Shown piece after piece: positions 26,401-33,670 of a stretch of DNA of 33,670 bases. Source of the stretch: Stenotrophomonas maltophilia. Its GTDB lineage: Bacteria > Pseudomonadota > Gammaproteobacteria > Xanthomonadales > Xanthomonadaceae. Each line of letters begins with the position of its first letter. Positions within the stretch are counted from its first letter, which is position 1. Where the stretch lies: assembly GCA_002386405.1 (NCBI GenBank), contig DGIP01000344.1, positions 1 through 33,670 on the forward strand. The letters run 5' to 3'. The notes below the pieces were generated by a model that was not told the origin of the DNA, ran no database searches, and was given only the letters and a program-made list of their open reading frames with translations. A program made the position numbers and the translations under genes.

Positions 26401-27474
26401 ATGAGCGCACTCCCTCGTCCCGCCGCCCGCCGTTCGTCCCTCTCGCCCCGCCAATGGGTGTCCGAGGAGCTTTTCGACTTCTGGGCCGGCCGGGTGCATC
26501 CGCTGTGGACCCTGCGCCGCGCGCGGGCACGGCTGGTGTCGCGCACTGCGGCCAGCGCCGACGCGGTCACCCTGGTCCTGCGCCCGAATCGGCACTTCCG
26601 TGGCGTGGCCCCGGGCCAGCACGTGAACCTAGGCGTGGAAGTGGACGGCCGCCGCCTGTCGCGCAGCTACAGCCCGACCCTGCTGGATGACGGCTGCCTG
26701 GCGATCACCGTCAAGGCGGTCGCGGGTGGCAAGGTCAGCCAGCACCTGGCACAGCACGCCCAGGTGGGCGAGGTGTTCGAGCTGGGCCAGGCGTTCGGAG
26801 AGATGACCCTGGCAGCAACGCCTGCGGCGCGGGTGCTGCTGCTGGCCGCTGGCAGTGGCATCACCCCGATGCGCGCGCTGGTGCGCCAGATGGAGACCGC
26901 CGGGATGCCGGTGCAGGTGGACCTGGTGTACTGGGCGCAGCAGCGCGAGGCGGTGTGCTTCGCCGATGAGCTGGCCGATATCGCCGCCCGCCATCCCGGT
27001 TTCCGCGTGCACCTGGCGCTGACCCGCGATCCGGCCACGCCGGCCGCGCGCGTGGGCGACTACGATTTCAGCGCGCTGGGCGACCTGTCCAGCGCGCAGG
27101 TGATGGCCTGCGGCCCGGGCGGCTTCGTCGAGGCCGCAAACGCGCGCCTGCAGGGGCAAGTAGCCACGTTGCAGTCCGAAGCCTTCACCCCGCCGCTGCT
27201 GCCCGATGCGGAGACCGGCACGGTACGCGTCGAGCTGCGCCGCAGTGGCCGCACCCTGGAACTGCCGCGCGGCACCTCGCTGCTGCAGGCGCTGGAAGCC
27301 GAAGGGCTGCGCCCCGCCAGCGGCTGCCGCATGGGCATCTGCAATACCTGTGTGTGCGGCAAGGCCAGTGGCGTGACCCGCCACACCCTGACCGGCGAAT
27401 ACGCGGCCGAACCGGCCACGCAAGTGAAGCTGTGCGTGAACAGCGCCAGCACCGACCTGATCCTGGAGCTCTGA
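26401..27474 (+). CDS. desC: Ferredoxin reductase, electron donor to acyl desaturase
   Basis: ATG at 26401 gives 357 residues. Order: FAD domain with RSYSPT (88-93), NAD(P) domain with LLLAAGSGITPMRAL (146-160), and a C-terminal 2Fe-2S domain with Cys309, Cys314, Cys317 and Cys345 (CX4CX2CX27C). This FAD-NAD-FeS architecture is that of DesC, which passes electrons from NAD(P)H to DesB. The stop is 2 bases before desB. No ribosome binding site precedes the ATG and the predicted transcript start falls on or next to it, so the mRNA may be leaderless; an upstream in-frame GTG at 26362 lies inside the operator and is unlikely. Confidence 0.88.
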   Translation: MSALPRPAARRSSLSPRQWVSEELFDFWAGRVHPLWTLRRARARLVSRTAASADAVTLVLRPNRHFRGVAPGQHVNLGVEVDGRRLSRSYSPTLLDDGCLAITVKAVAGGKVSQHLAQHAQVGEVFELGQAFGEMTLAATPAARVLLLAAGSGITPMRALVRQMETAGMPVQVDLVYWAQQREAVCFADELADIAARHPGFRVHLALTRDPATPAARVGDYDFSALGDLSSAQVMACGPGGFVEAANARLQGQVATLQSEAFTPPLLPDAETGTVRVELRRSGRTLELPRGTSLLQALEAEGLRPASGCRMGICNTCVCGKASGVTRHTLTGEYAAEPATQVKLCVNSASTDLILEL

Positions 27475-27476
27475 GC

Positions 27477-28598
27477 ATGCCTGCCGTGCAGAACCGCGTG
27501 TTGTCCGCCGCCGAACTGGAAGCGTTCGGCAATGAACTCGATGCCGTGCGTGCGCGCCACCTGGAAACGCTGGGCACGGCCGATGCGCGCTATATCCGCC
27601 GCGTGGTCGCCGGCGTGCGCTGGACCGGCGTGGCCGGCCGCGCGCTGCTGTTCCTGGGCGCATTCGTGCACAGCGTGCTGATTCCGGCCTGGATTGCCGG
27701 CGTGGTGCTGCTGGCGCTGTCCAAGATCCTGGAGAACATGGAGCTTGCGCACAACGTCATCCACGGCCAGTACGACTGGATGGGCGACCCGCAGCTGCAG
27801 GGCAGCACCTACGAATGGGACATCGTCGGCACCGCTGACAACTGGCGCAAGACCCACAATTTCCGCCACCACACCTACACCAACGTGCGCGGGCTGGATG
27901 ACGACATCGGCTATGGCCTGCTGCGGATCTTCCCCGAGCAGCGCTGGCGCCCGTTCTACCTGACCCAGCCGGTGGTGGCGGTGGTGTTCGCGCTGCTGTT
28001 CGAGTGGGGCATCGCCATCCAGGATCTGCGCGTGGGCCGCTGGTTCGCCGGCAAGATCACCTTCCGCCAGCTGCTGTCGCAGGCGCGCCCGGTCGGGCGC
28101 AAGATGGGCAAGCAGATGTTCAAGGACTACCTGCTGTTCCCGGCGCTGGCCGGCCCGTTCTTCCTCCCGGTGCTGCTGGGCAACGTGGTGGCCAACCTGA
28201 TCCGCAACGTGTGGACCTACATGGTGATCTTCTGCGGCCACTTCACCGCCGATGCGGAAACCTTCCCGAAGGAATGCGTGCGCGATGAAACCCGTGGCCA
28301 CTGGTACCTGCGCCAGCTGCGCGGCTCGTCCAACATCGCCGGCGGCAAGGTCATGAACCTGATGACCGGCAACCTCAGCCACCAGATCGAGCACCACTTC
28401 TTCCCCGATGTGCCGGCCAACCGCTACGCGGCGATTGCGGTGGACGTGAAGGACATCTGCGCACGCTACGGCCAGCACTACAACAACGGCTCGCTGCCGA
28501 AGCAGTTCGGCCAGGTGATGTGGCGCATCGTGCGCCATGCCTTCCCCAGCCGCCCGGCGCGGGTGAAGCCGCTGGTCACCGCCGAACAGGGCGCATGA
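27477..28598 (+). CDS. desB: Membrane acyl delta-9 fatty-acid desaturase
   Basis: The 373-residue protein has the three histidine boxes of membrane di-iron desaturases: HNVIH (92-96), HNFRHH (127-132) and HQIEHH (302-307), with hydrophobic pairs at about 55-85 and 165-185/220-250. It inserts a cis double bond into saturated acyl-CoA or lipid acyl chains with oxygen and electrons from the reductase encoded just upstream. Desaturases of this kind with a DesT-like repressor adjust membrane fluidity when unsaturated acids are short. The start is 2 bases after the desC stop, so translation is coupled. Confidence 0.9.
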   Translation: MPAVQNRVLSAAELEAFGNELDAVRARHLETLGTADARYIRRVVAGVRWTGVAGRALLFLGAFVHSVLIPAWIAGVVLLALSKILENMELAHNVIHGQYDWMGDPQLQGSTYEWDIVGTADNWRKTHNFRHHTYTNVRGLDDDIGYGLLRIFPEQRWRPFYLTQPVVAVVFALLFEWGIAIQDLRVGRWFAGKITFRQLLSQARPVGRKMGKQMFKDYLLFPALAGPFFLPVLLGNVVANLIRNVWTYMVIFCGHFTADAETFPKECVRDETRGHWYLRQLRGSSNIAGGKVMNLMTGNLSHQIEHHFFPDVPANRYAAIAVDVKDICARYGQHYNNGSLPKQFGQVMWRIVRHAFPSRPARVKPLVTAEQGA

Positions 28599-28614
28599 CC
28601 GCACACCGCCTGGA

Positions 28615-28656
28615 TTGACCCGGATCAACCGCCTTCACGGGTGGGGTGGGTACCAT
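28615..28656 (+). promoter_or_regulatory. FNR/Anr-type box and -10 upstream of oleate hydratase
   Basis: TTGACCCGGATCAA (28615-28628) fits the Anr/FNR consensus TTGAY-N4-RTCAA exactly. TACCAT at 28651-28656 is a fair -10; a start near 28663 would put the box centre (28621.5) 41.5 bases upstream, the usual class II activator position. AAGGAG then precedes the ATG at 28700. Regulation by oxygen is inference. Confidence 0.55.
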
Positions 28657-28699
28657 CGCTGCAGCAGCGAAGGTCCCATCCCCACGAAGGAGTGTTGAT

Positions 28700-30634
28700 A
28701 TGGAAAAAGAACCTGATGCCACGGCCGGCTACTGGTCCAACCAGCCGCTGAATACGCTGCCCCCGCCCGATACCATGGGCGCCTATATGCGCAACCGCCC
28801 CGTGGCCCCGGAAGGCATCGCCACGCGCAAGGCGTGGATCATCGGCACCGGCATCGCCGGGCTGGCCGCCGCCTTCTACCTGATCCGCGATGGCGGCATG
28901 CCCGCGGCCAACATCACCCTGATCGACAGCCTGGATATCGAAGGCGGCTCGCTGGATGGTGCCGGCAACCCGGAACAGGGTTACCTGATCCGCGGCGGCC
29001 GCGAGATGAACTGGAACTACGACAACTTCTGGGACATGTTCCAGGACGTGCCGGCGCTGGAACTGCCCGAGGGCTACAGCGTGCTGGACGAATACCGGTT
29101 GGTGAACGATGCCGACCCGAACTATTCCAAGGCCCGGCTGATGCACCAGCAGGGGAAGATCAAGGACTTCTCCAGCTTCGGATTGAGCAAGCCGCAGCAG
29201 TGGGAGCTGGTCAAGCTGCTGCTCAAGCGCAAGGAAGACCTGGATGATGTGACCATCGAGGACTACTTCAGCGAGGGCTTCCTGCAGAGCAACTTCTGGT
29301 TCTTCTGGCGCTCGATGTTCGCGTTCGAGAACTGGCAGAGCCTGCTGGAAATGAAGCTGTACATGCATCGCTTCCTGGATGCGCTGGATGGCTTCAACGA
29401 CATGTCCGCGCTGGTGTTCCCCAAGTACAACCAGTACGAAAGCTTCGTGAAGCCGCTGGTGAACATGCTGCGCGGGCAGGGCGTGCAGGTCACCTTCGGC
29501 ACGCGCGTGGTGGACATGGAGATGCGCGTCGATGGCGGATCACGCACCGTTACCGGGCTGCGCTGCCGCGTGGGTGGCGAGGACACGCTGTTGCCGGTGG
29601 CCGAGGGTGACCTGGTGTTCGCGCTGACCGGCTCGATCACCGAAGGCACCGCCTACGGCGACCTGGATACGGCGCCGGTACTGAAGCGCGGGCCCAGCAC
29701 CCCGGGCGAAGACAGCGACTGGACGCTGTGGCGCAACCTGGCCGCGCAGTCCCCGATCTTCGGCAAGCCGGAGAAGTTCTACAGCGACGTGGATGGCTCG
29801 ATGTGGGAATCGGCCACGCTGACCTGCCGCCCGTCACCGCTGACCGACAAGATCCGCGAACTGTCGGTCAATGATCCCTATTCGGGGAAGACCGCTACCG
29901 GCGGGGTGATCACCTTCACCGACTCCAACTGGGTGCTGAGCTTCACCGTGAACCGCCAGCCGCACTTCATCGGCCAGCCCGGCGACGTGCTGGTGGTGTG
30001 GGTGTACGCGCTGCTGATGGACCAGGACGGCAACCACGTGGCCAAGCCGATGCCGGCGTGTACCGGTCGCGAGATCCTGGCCGAGCTGTGCTACCACCTG
30101 GGCATCGTCGACCAGATCGACGCGATTGCGGCCAACACCAAGGTGCGCACCGCGCTGATGCCGTACATCACCGCGCAGTTCATGCCGCGCGCGGCCGGCG
30201 ATCGCCCGCACGTGGTGCCCAAGGGCTGCACCAACCTGGGCCTGCTCGGCCAGTTCGTGGAAACCCGCAACGATGTGGTGTTCACCATGGAAAGCTCGGT
30301 GCGTACCGCGCGGGTGGCGGTGTACACGCTGCTGGGCCTGGCCAAGCAGGTGCCCGACCTGAGCCCGGTGCAGTACGACGTGCGCAACCTGATCCGGGCC
30401 GCACGTGCGCTCAACAACAACGAGCCGTTCCCCGGCGAGCGGCTGCTGCACCGGGTGCTGGACAAGACCTACTTCGCGCACATCCTGCCGCCGTTGCCGG
30501 ACAACCAGCGCAACCTCGGCACCGTGCTGGAAGACGAAGCGTCCTGGCTGGTGGGCAAGGGCAGCAGTGCCCTGAAGGACCTGCACGGCCGGCTGGAAAC
30601 GCTGCGCGAGAACCTGGCCAAGCGCGGCAAGTAA
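28700..30634 (+). CDS. ohyA: Oleate hydratase (FAD-dependent)
   Basis: ATG at 28700 follows AAGGAG. The 644-residue product has the FAD-binding [17 protein letters not shown] (about 46-62) and the family motif [16 protein letters not shown] (97-112) with Glu102, equivalent to the catalytic Glu122 of the Elizabethkingia enzyme, plus the long conserved [20 protein letters not shown] segment of the former myosin-cross-reactive-antigen family. It adds water across the cis-9 double bond of oleate to give 10-hydroxystearate; S. maltophilia enzymes are known to do this. It lies about 100 bases after desB in the same direction, possibly with its own FNR-type promoter. It may detoxify or modify free unsaturated acids. 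No signal peptide. Confidence 0.94.
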   Translation: MEKEPDATAGYWSNQPLNTLPPPDTMGAYMRNRPVAPEGIATRKAWIIGTGIAGLAAAFYLIRDGGMPAANITLIDSLDIEGGSLDGAGNPEQGYLIRGGREMNWNYDNFWDMFQDVPALELPEGYSVLDEYRLVNDADPNYSKARLMHQQGKIKDFSSFGLSKPQQWELVKLLLKRKEDLDDVTIEDYFSEGFLQSNFWFFWRSMFAFENWQSLLEMKLYMHRFLDALDGFNDMSALVFPKYNQYESFVKPLVNMLRGQGVQVTFGTRVVDMEMRVDGGSRTVTGLRCRVGGEDTLLPVAEGDLVFALTGSITEGTAYGDLDTAPVLKRGPSTPGEDSDWTLWRNLAAQSPIFGKPEKFYSDVDGSMWESATLTCRPSPLTDKIRELSVNDPYSGKTATGGVITFTDSNWVLSFTVNRQPHFIGQPGDVLVVWVYALLMDQDGNHVAKPMPACTGREILAELCYHLGIVDQIDAIAANTKVRTALMPYITAQFMPRAAGDRPHVVPKGCTNLGLLGQFVETRNDVVFTMESSVRTARVAVYTLLGLAKQVPDLSPVQYDVRNLIRAARALNNNEPFPGERLLHRVLDKTYFAHILPPLPDNQRNLGTVLEDEASWLVGKGSSALKDLHGRLETLRENLAKRGK

Positions 30635-30643
30635 GCGCCCCGG

Positions 30644-30669
30644 CTGACCGGCCTGCGAAGGCCGGTCAG
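30644..30669. terminator. Bidirectional terminator between ohyA and the phosphatase
   Basis: Perfect 11-bp stem 30644-30654/30659-30669 with GCGA tetraloop, between the converging genes; it overlaps the stop codon of the minus-strand gene (30666-30668). Short T-rich flank TCTT on the plus strand. Confidence 0.75.
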
Positions 30670-31793
30670 TCTTCCAGGCCCATCTTTCCTTCGGTCAGCG
30701 GCACCCGTGAGCCATCCAGCAGGCCGCGGCTGACCGCGCCGTCTTCGATGAACAGCAGTTCGCCGTTCTCGCCGTTCTTGATGCTGCTGTCGATGGCGAT
30801 GATGCGCCCGCCGTGGAAGCTGCTCACGTGCGGCATCGAGGTGTGCCCGACCACGATGCGCTTGAGATCGAGGTCCTTGAGCAGGGTGTCCACCTGGTCG
30901 GTATCCATCTGCCCGTCGAAATAGCCACGGAACCAGATCGGGCTGGTCTTGCCGTCGAACAGGCGCGCGGTGTCCGGTGCGGCCTTGACCTGGTCTTTGG
31001 GCAGGCCGACCGAGGCCTGGTACAGGGTGTTGGTGGCGTCCAGCCCGCGCACCAGGTCCAGGTTCTGCGGCGCGATGCCGCCGTGCAGGAACAGCGTATC
31101 GCCGATCTGCAGCATCACCGGACGGGTGCGCAGCCACTGGCCGATCACCGAGTCGGCGCCGTACAGCGCCGGGTAGCTGCGGCCCAGCAGCTGGGCGCTC
31201 TTGAGGTACTTCGGGTTCACGTAGCGCAGGTCGTCGTACAGCACCATGGTTTCATGGTTGCCCAGCACGAAGTGCACCGCGCCACCGGCCGCGGCGGCCT
31301 GCTGCTGCAGGCTGTAGAGCAGCCAGAATGCTTCGGTCACCTGCGGGCCACGGTCGAACACATCGCCGGCCACCACCAGCGTGGCGGTGCCCAGCGACCA
31401 GTGGTCGTCGTTGTCGATGACATGATGAGCGCGCAGCAGCTTCACCAGCAGGCCGTACTGGCCGTGGATGTCCGACACCGCCACGATGCGCGGCGTGGCC
31501 GGGTACTGCGCGGTAGTGGCCTGCTGTGGCGCAGCCACCGTCAACGGATGCGCGTAGCCGCATTCGGGCAGCACCACGGTGCCGGCACCGCGCGCCGGCA
31601 GGTCGCGCTCGACCACGTGGTCATTGCAGACCCACTGCGCCTGGTGGCCCTTGGGGGTCATGAACACGTAGGGGCCATCGGCATCCACATGTTCGGCCGG
31701 CGCGGGAACCTCGCGGGCGGCGGCAAGCAGGGGAACCAGGACAAGCCCGGCCAGGATCAGGCGGGCGGCAGCGGAACGGACACGAAGCGGCAT
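30666..31793 (-). CDS. Exported PPP-type metallophosphatase
   Basis: ATG at 31793 is chosen over the in-frame start at 31838 because GGAAG lies upstream and it opens directly with a signal peptide (hydrophobic about 10-25, cut near LAAA-REV). The 375-residue product has the phosphoprotein-phosphatase metal motifs SDIHGQYG (107-114), GDVFDRG (143-149), GNHE (178-181), LHGGIAPQN and VVGHTSM. A pre-domain of about 70 residues with two cysteines (WVCND, PECGY) precedes the core. Related periplasmic Shewanella-like phosphatases act on phosphotyrosine or phosphoserine; the substrate here is unknown. Its end overlaps the terminator hairpin shared with ohyA. Confidence 0.87.
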   Translation of the reverse strand: MPLRVRSAAARLILAGLVLVPLLAAAREVPAPAEHVDADGPYVFMTPKGHQAQWVCNDHVVERDLPARGAGTVVLPECGYAHPLTVAAPQQATTAQYPATPRIVAVSDIHGQYGLLVKLLRAHHVIDNDDHWSLGTATLVVAGDVFDRGPQVTEAFWLLYSLQQQAAAAGGAVHFVLGNHETMVLYDDLRYVNPKYLKSAQLLGRSYPALYGADSVIGQWLRTRPVMLQIGDTLFLHGGIAPQNLDLVRGLDATNTLYQASVGLPKDQVKAAPDTARLFDGKTSPIWFRGYFDGQMDTDQVDTLLKDLDLKRIVVGHTSMPHVSSFHGGRIIAIDSSIKNGENGELLFIEDGAVSRGLLDGSRVPLTEGKMGLED

Positions 31794-31906
31794 CGGAGAC
31801 TTCCAGCGGAACGGGGCAGGCGGCCATACGCCGCCCACCCGATGCTAACCGCCACTAGTTCCTTGGGGCATGCCCCATTGGTCAGCCCAATGTGCGCAAT
31901 GTGGCC

Positions 31907-31962
31907 GCGACGACCAACGGTCGTCGCCTACCACGCCGCGTAGAGCCACGCCCTGCGTGGCT
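31907..31962. repeat. Inverted pair of SMAG/REP-type GTAG palindromes, pair 4 (tight)
   Basis: Left element 31907-31931: 9-bp stem, loop AAC, CTAC. Right element 31940-31962: GTAG, 8-bp stem AGCCACGC/GCGTGGCT, loop CCT, a different sequence subtype. Only 8 bases separate them, unlike the 45-54 of the other pairs. A GC palindrome GGGGCATGCCCC lies upstream at 31865-31876. The pair ends the downstream receptor gene region. Confidence 0.82.
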
Positions 31963-31967
31963 GCCCC

Positions 31968-33670
31968 TCAGAAATTGGCCCGCAGATTGAACAACACCCG
32001 GCGCGGCTCGCCCCAATACCCCGAATTGAAGAACCCGACATTGCGGTAATACACCTTGTCGAACAGGTTGGTCACGGTCACCCCCACGCTCACGTTGTCA
32101 GTGATCCGGTAGCGCCCCATCAGGTCGAACAGCACATAACCGCCCTGGCGCATCTTGCCCGTCGCGGTGATCGGGGCCCCGGCCGCGGTGTAGCGTCCGG
32201 TTGGGATCGGCTGCATCTGGTAGATCTCGCTCTGCACGCTGAACCCACCGCCGACCATCCACCGGCCGTGGCGCCAGGTGGTGTTGAAGCGCGCCAGCTG
32301 CATGGGGCTGGTACTGGCGAAGCGGCTGCCGTCCGGGTTGGTGCTGTAGGCGTAGGTGTAGCCGCCGGTCATGCTCCAGGTGTCGGTGATCGACCCGGAC
32401 AGTTCGAATTCGGCGCCGTTGGTTTCAATGCCCTTGCTGGCGATGTAGGGCACGCTGCCGTCGGGCAGCACGATGTCGGCGCCGGCCGGGTCGCGCGTGG
32501 CCACGTTGTCCTGCTTCATGTAGAAGCCGTTGAGCGAGCCGTATAGGCGACCGCCGAAGAACTCGCCCTTGAAGCCATATTCGTAGTTGCTGCCGGTCAC
32601 CGGGTCCAGCAGCTGGTTGTTGATGTCGCGCAGCGCGGTGGCCTGGAACACATCGGAATAGCTGGCGAACGCGGAGATGTTCGCGCTGAGGTCGTAGATG
32701 GCACCCAGGTACGGGGTCGGCTCATGCGCGGTGGTGCGCGCGCTGCGCCCGGTGAACACACCGTTGACGTCGAAGTTGTCGGTGGTGCTCTTGTAATCCG
32801 AATAACGCACGCCGGCGATGACCTTGAGCGGATCGATCGGATTCAGGCGCACCGCCGCGTAGTAGCCGGTCTCGGTGGTGGTGGTGGTGCTGGAGGGAAT
32901 GCCGTAATTGAACGTGGTCGGCTTGCCGATGTTGCCGTCCCAGCTGTAGATGCTGGGGAAGGCGGCGACGTTGTACGGGCGCGAGCTGATGCCGGCGCGG
33001 ATCGTGTCCAGGTCGCGGTCGTAGTGGTTCACGCCCACCACCAGTTCGTGCTGGCGCCCGAACAGCTGGAACGGACCCGATGCATACAGGTCGAAGGCAT
33101 CTTCGCGGGTTTCGGACACCGAATAGGTGTCGGCGATGCGCAGGCCCAGGCCGGTGACCGGGTCGGCCCAGTTGCCGGTGTTGGAGCCGGCCAGCAGCAG
33201 GCTGTCGGTGTCGGTGTTGCGGCGGTTGTAGGCCAGCCGACCGCTCCAGCCGGCCCCGAACTGCTGTTCCAGGGTCAGGAAATAGTTGGTGCTCTCGCGG
33301 TTCCATTCGTTCCAGCGCGCTGCGGCGCTGTAGGAACGCGGCATCTTCGCGGTGCTGCCATCGCGGAAGAACAGCGGCGAGGCGCTCCAGGCGCCGCCAT
33401 CGGATTCGGTCTTGAGGTAATCGATGCCGGCGCGCAGGCGGGTGTTGTCGGTGAGGTCGGCTTCGATCACGCCGTACAGGCTGGGCGACTTGTCATGCTG
33501 GAAACGCACCCAGCTTTCCTTGTCGGTGTAGGCGCCGACGAAGCGGCCGCGCACACGGCCGCTGTCGGTCAGCGGGCCGGACACGTCCACTTCGCCGCGC
33601 TTGTAGTCCCACGAGCCGGCGCTGAGGCTGGTGCTGGCCTGGAAGCTGTCGGTCGGGCGCTTGCGCACCA
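31968..33670 (-). CDS. TonB-dependent siderophore receptor, 3' part (5' end outside window)
   Basis: The frame is open to the window edge, with 567 residues visible. It begins at the end of the plug (RKRPTDSFQASTSLSAGSWD, the family G-x-x-N-L-x-R-K-R-P-T signature) and runs through the barrel to the C-terminal VTVTNLFDKVYYRNVGFFNS and final RVLFNLRANF with terminal Phe. The pattern (YSDVFQATALRDINNQLLDP, GSNYEYGFKGEF) is that of FpvA/FhuE/FoxA-like ferric-siderophore receptors. Signal peptide, TonB box and most of the plug are missing, so regulation (for example a Fur box) cannot be seen. No stop or frameshift is visible. Confidence 0.92.
   Translation of the reverse strand, partial: VRKRPTDSFQASTSLSAGSWDYKRGEVDVSGPLTDSGRVRGRFVGAYTDKESWVRFQHDKSPSLYGVIEADLTDNTRLRAGIDYLKTESDGGAWSASPLFFRDGSTAKMPRSYSAAARWNEWNRESTNYFLTLEQQFGAGWSGRLAYNRRNTDTDSLLLAGSNTGNWADPVTGLGLRIADTYSVSETREDAFDLYASGPFQLFGRQHELVVGVNHYDRDLDTIRAGISSRPYNVAAFPSIYSWDGNIGKPTTFNYGIPSSTTTTTETGYYAAVRLNPIDPLKVIAGVRYSDYKSTTDNFDVNGVFTGRSARTTAHEPTPYLGAIYDLSANISAFASYSDVFQATALRDINNQLLDPVTGSNYEYGFKGEFFGGRLYGSLNGFYMKQDNVATRDPAGADIVLPDGSVPYIASKGIETNGAEFELSGSITDTWSMTGGYTYAYSTNPDGSRFASTSPMQLARFNTTWRHGRWMVGGGFSVQSEIYQMQPIPTGRYTAAGAPITATGKMRQGGYVLFDLMGRYRITDNVSVGVTVTNLFDKVYYRNVGFFNSGYWGEPRRVLFNLRANF

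Noticed and set aside
27060..28628. 522-codon minus-strand frame over desC/desB
   Set aside because: Antisense shadow; desB has all three histidine boxes on the plus strand.

Overview
The window looks like chromosomal DNA of a Stenotrophomonas (Xanthomonadaceae, Gammaproteobacteria). The evidence is the high G+C, the rpsP-rimM-trmD-rplS operon, a MutS and KatG of xanthomonad type, several TonB-dependent receptors, an oleate hydratase, and four pairs of short GTAG-ended palindromes of the SMAG/REP type described in Stenotrophomonas maltophilia. No tRNA, rRNA, CRISPR array, integrase or transposase was seen.

Layout. 1-2960: tail of a class IV aminotransferase, then the ribosomal/tRNA-modification operon, closed by a strong UUCG-loop terminator. 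2963-11118: core genes, namely a MATE exporter, a small lipoprotein with hslR, katG with a possible OxyR half-site, a DUF937 protein with an EF-hand-like loop, and mutS. 11119-17460: an AT-richer accessory stretch inserted upstream of mutS. It carries a KAP-family P-loop NTPase, an FRG-domain protein translationally coupled to an unrecognised partner, several inverted repeats and decayed gene remnants. This is the most likely place for an undescribed (perhaps defence-type) system. 17461-23671: a barstar-like inhibitor on the minus strand, then a plus-strand operon of an exported tandem OsmC-like protein, a TonB-dependent receptor and a DUF1684 lipoprotein, followed by a glycine-zipper protein. 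23833-31793: an exported metallophosphoesterase with a duplicated C-terminal module, then a fatty-acid module and a second exported phosphatase. 31968-33670: a truncated siderophore-type TonB receptor reading in from the right edge.

The fatty-acid module is coherent. A DesT-like TetR repressor is divergent from desC-desB (ferredoxin reductase and acyl delta-9 desaturase), with a near-perfect palindrome between them that overlaps both putative promoters. Directly downstream lies an oleate hydratase gene preceded by an FNR/Anr-type box placed 41.5 bases from a predicted start, which suggests oxygen-responsive control. Desaturase and hydratase together would make, and then hydrate, cis-9 unsaturated acyl chains.

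The four palindrome pairs at 514-613, 5164-5267, 8393-8487 and 31907-31962 all have their GTAG ends facing inward. All function calls come from reading motifs by eye; no database search was possible.
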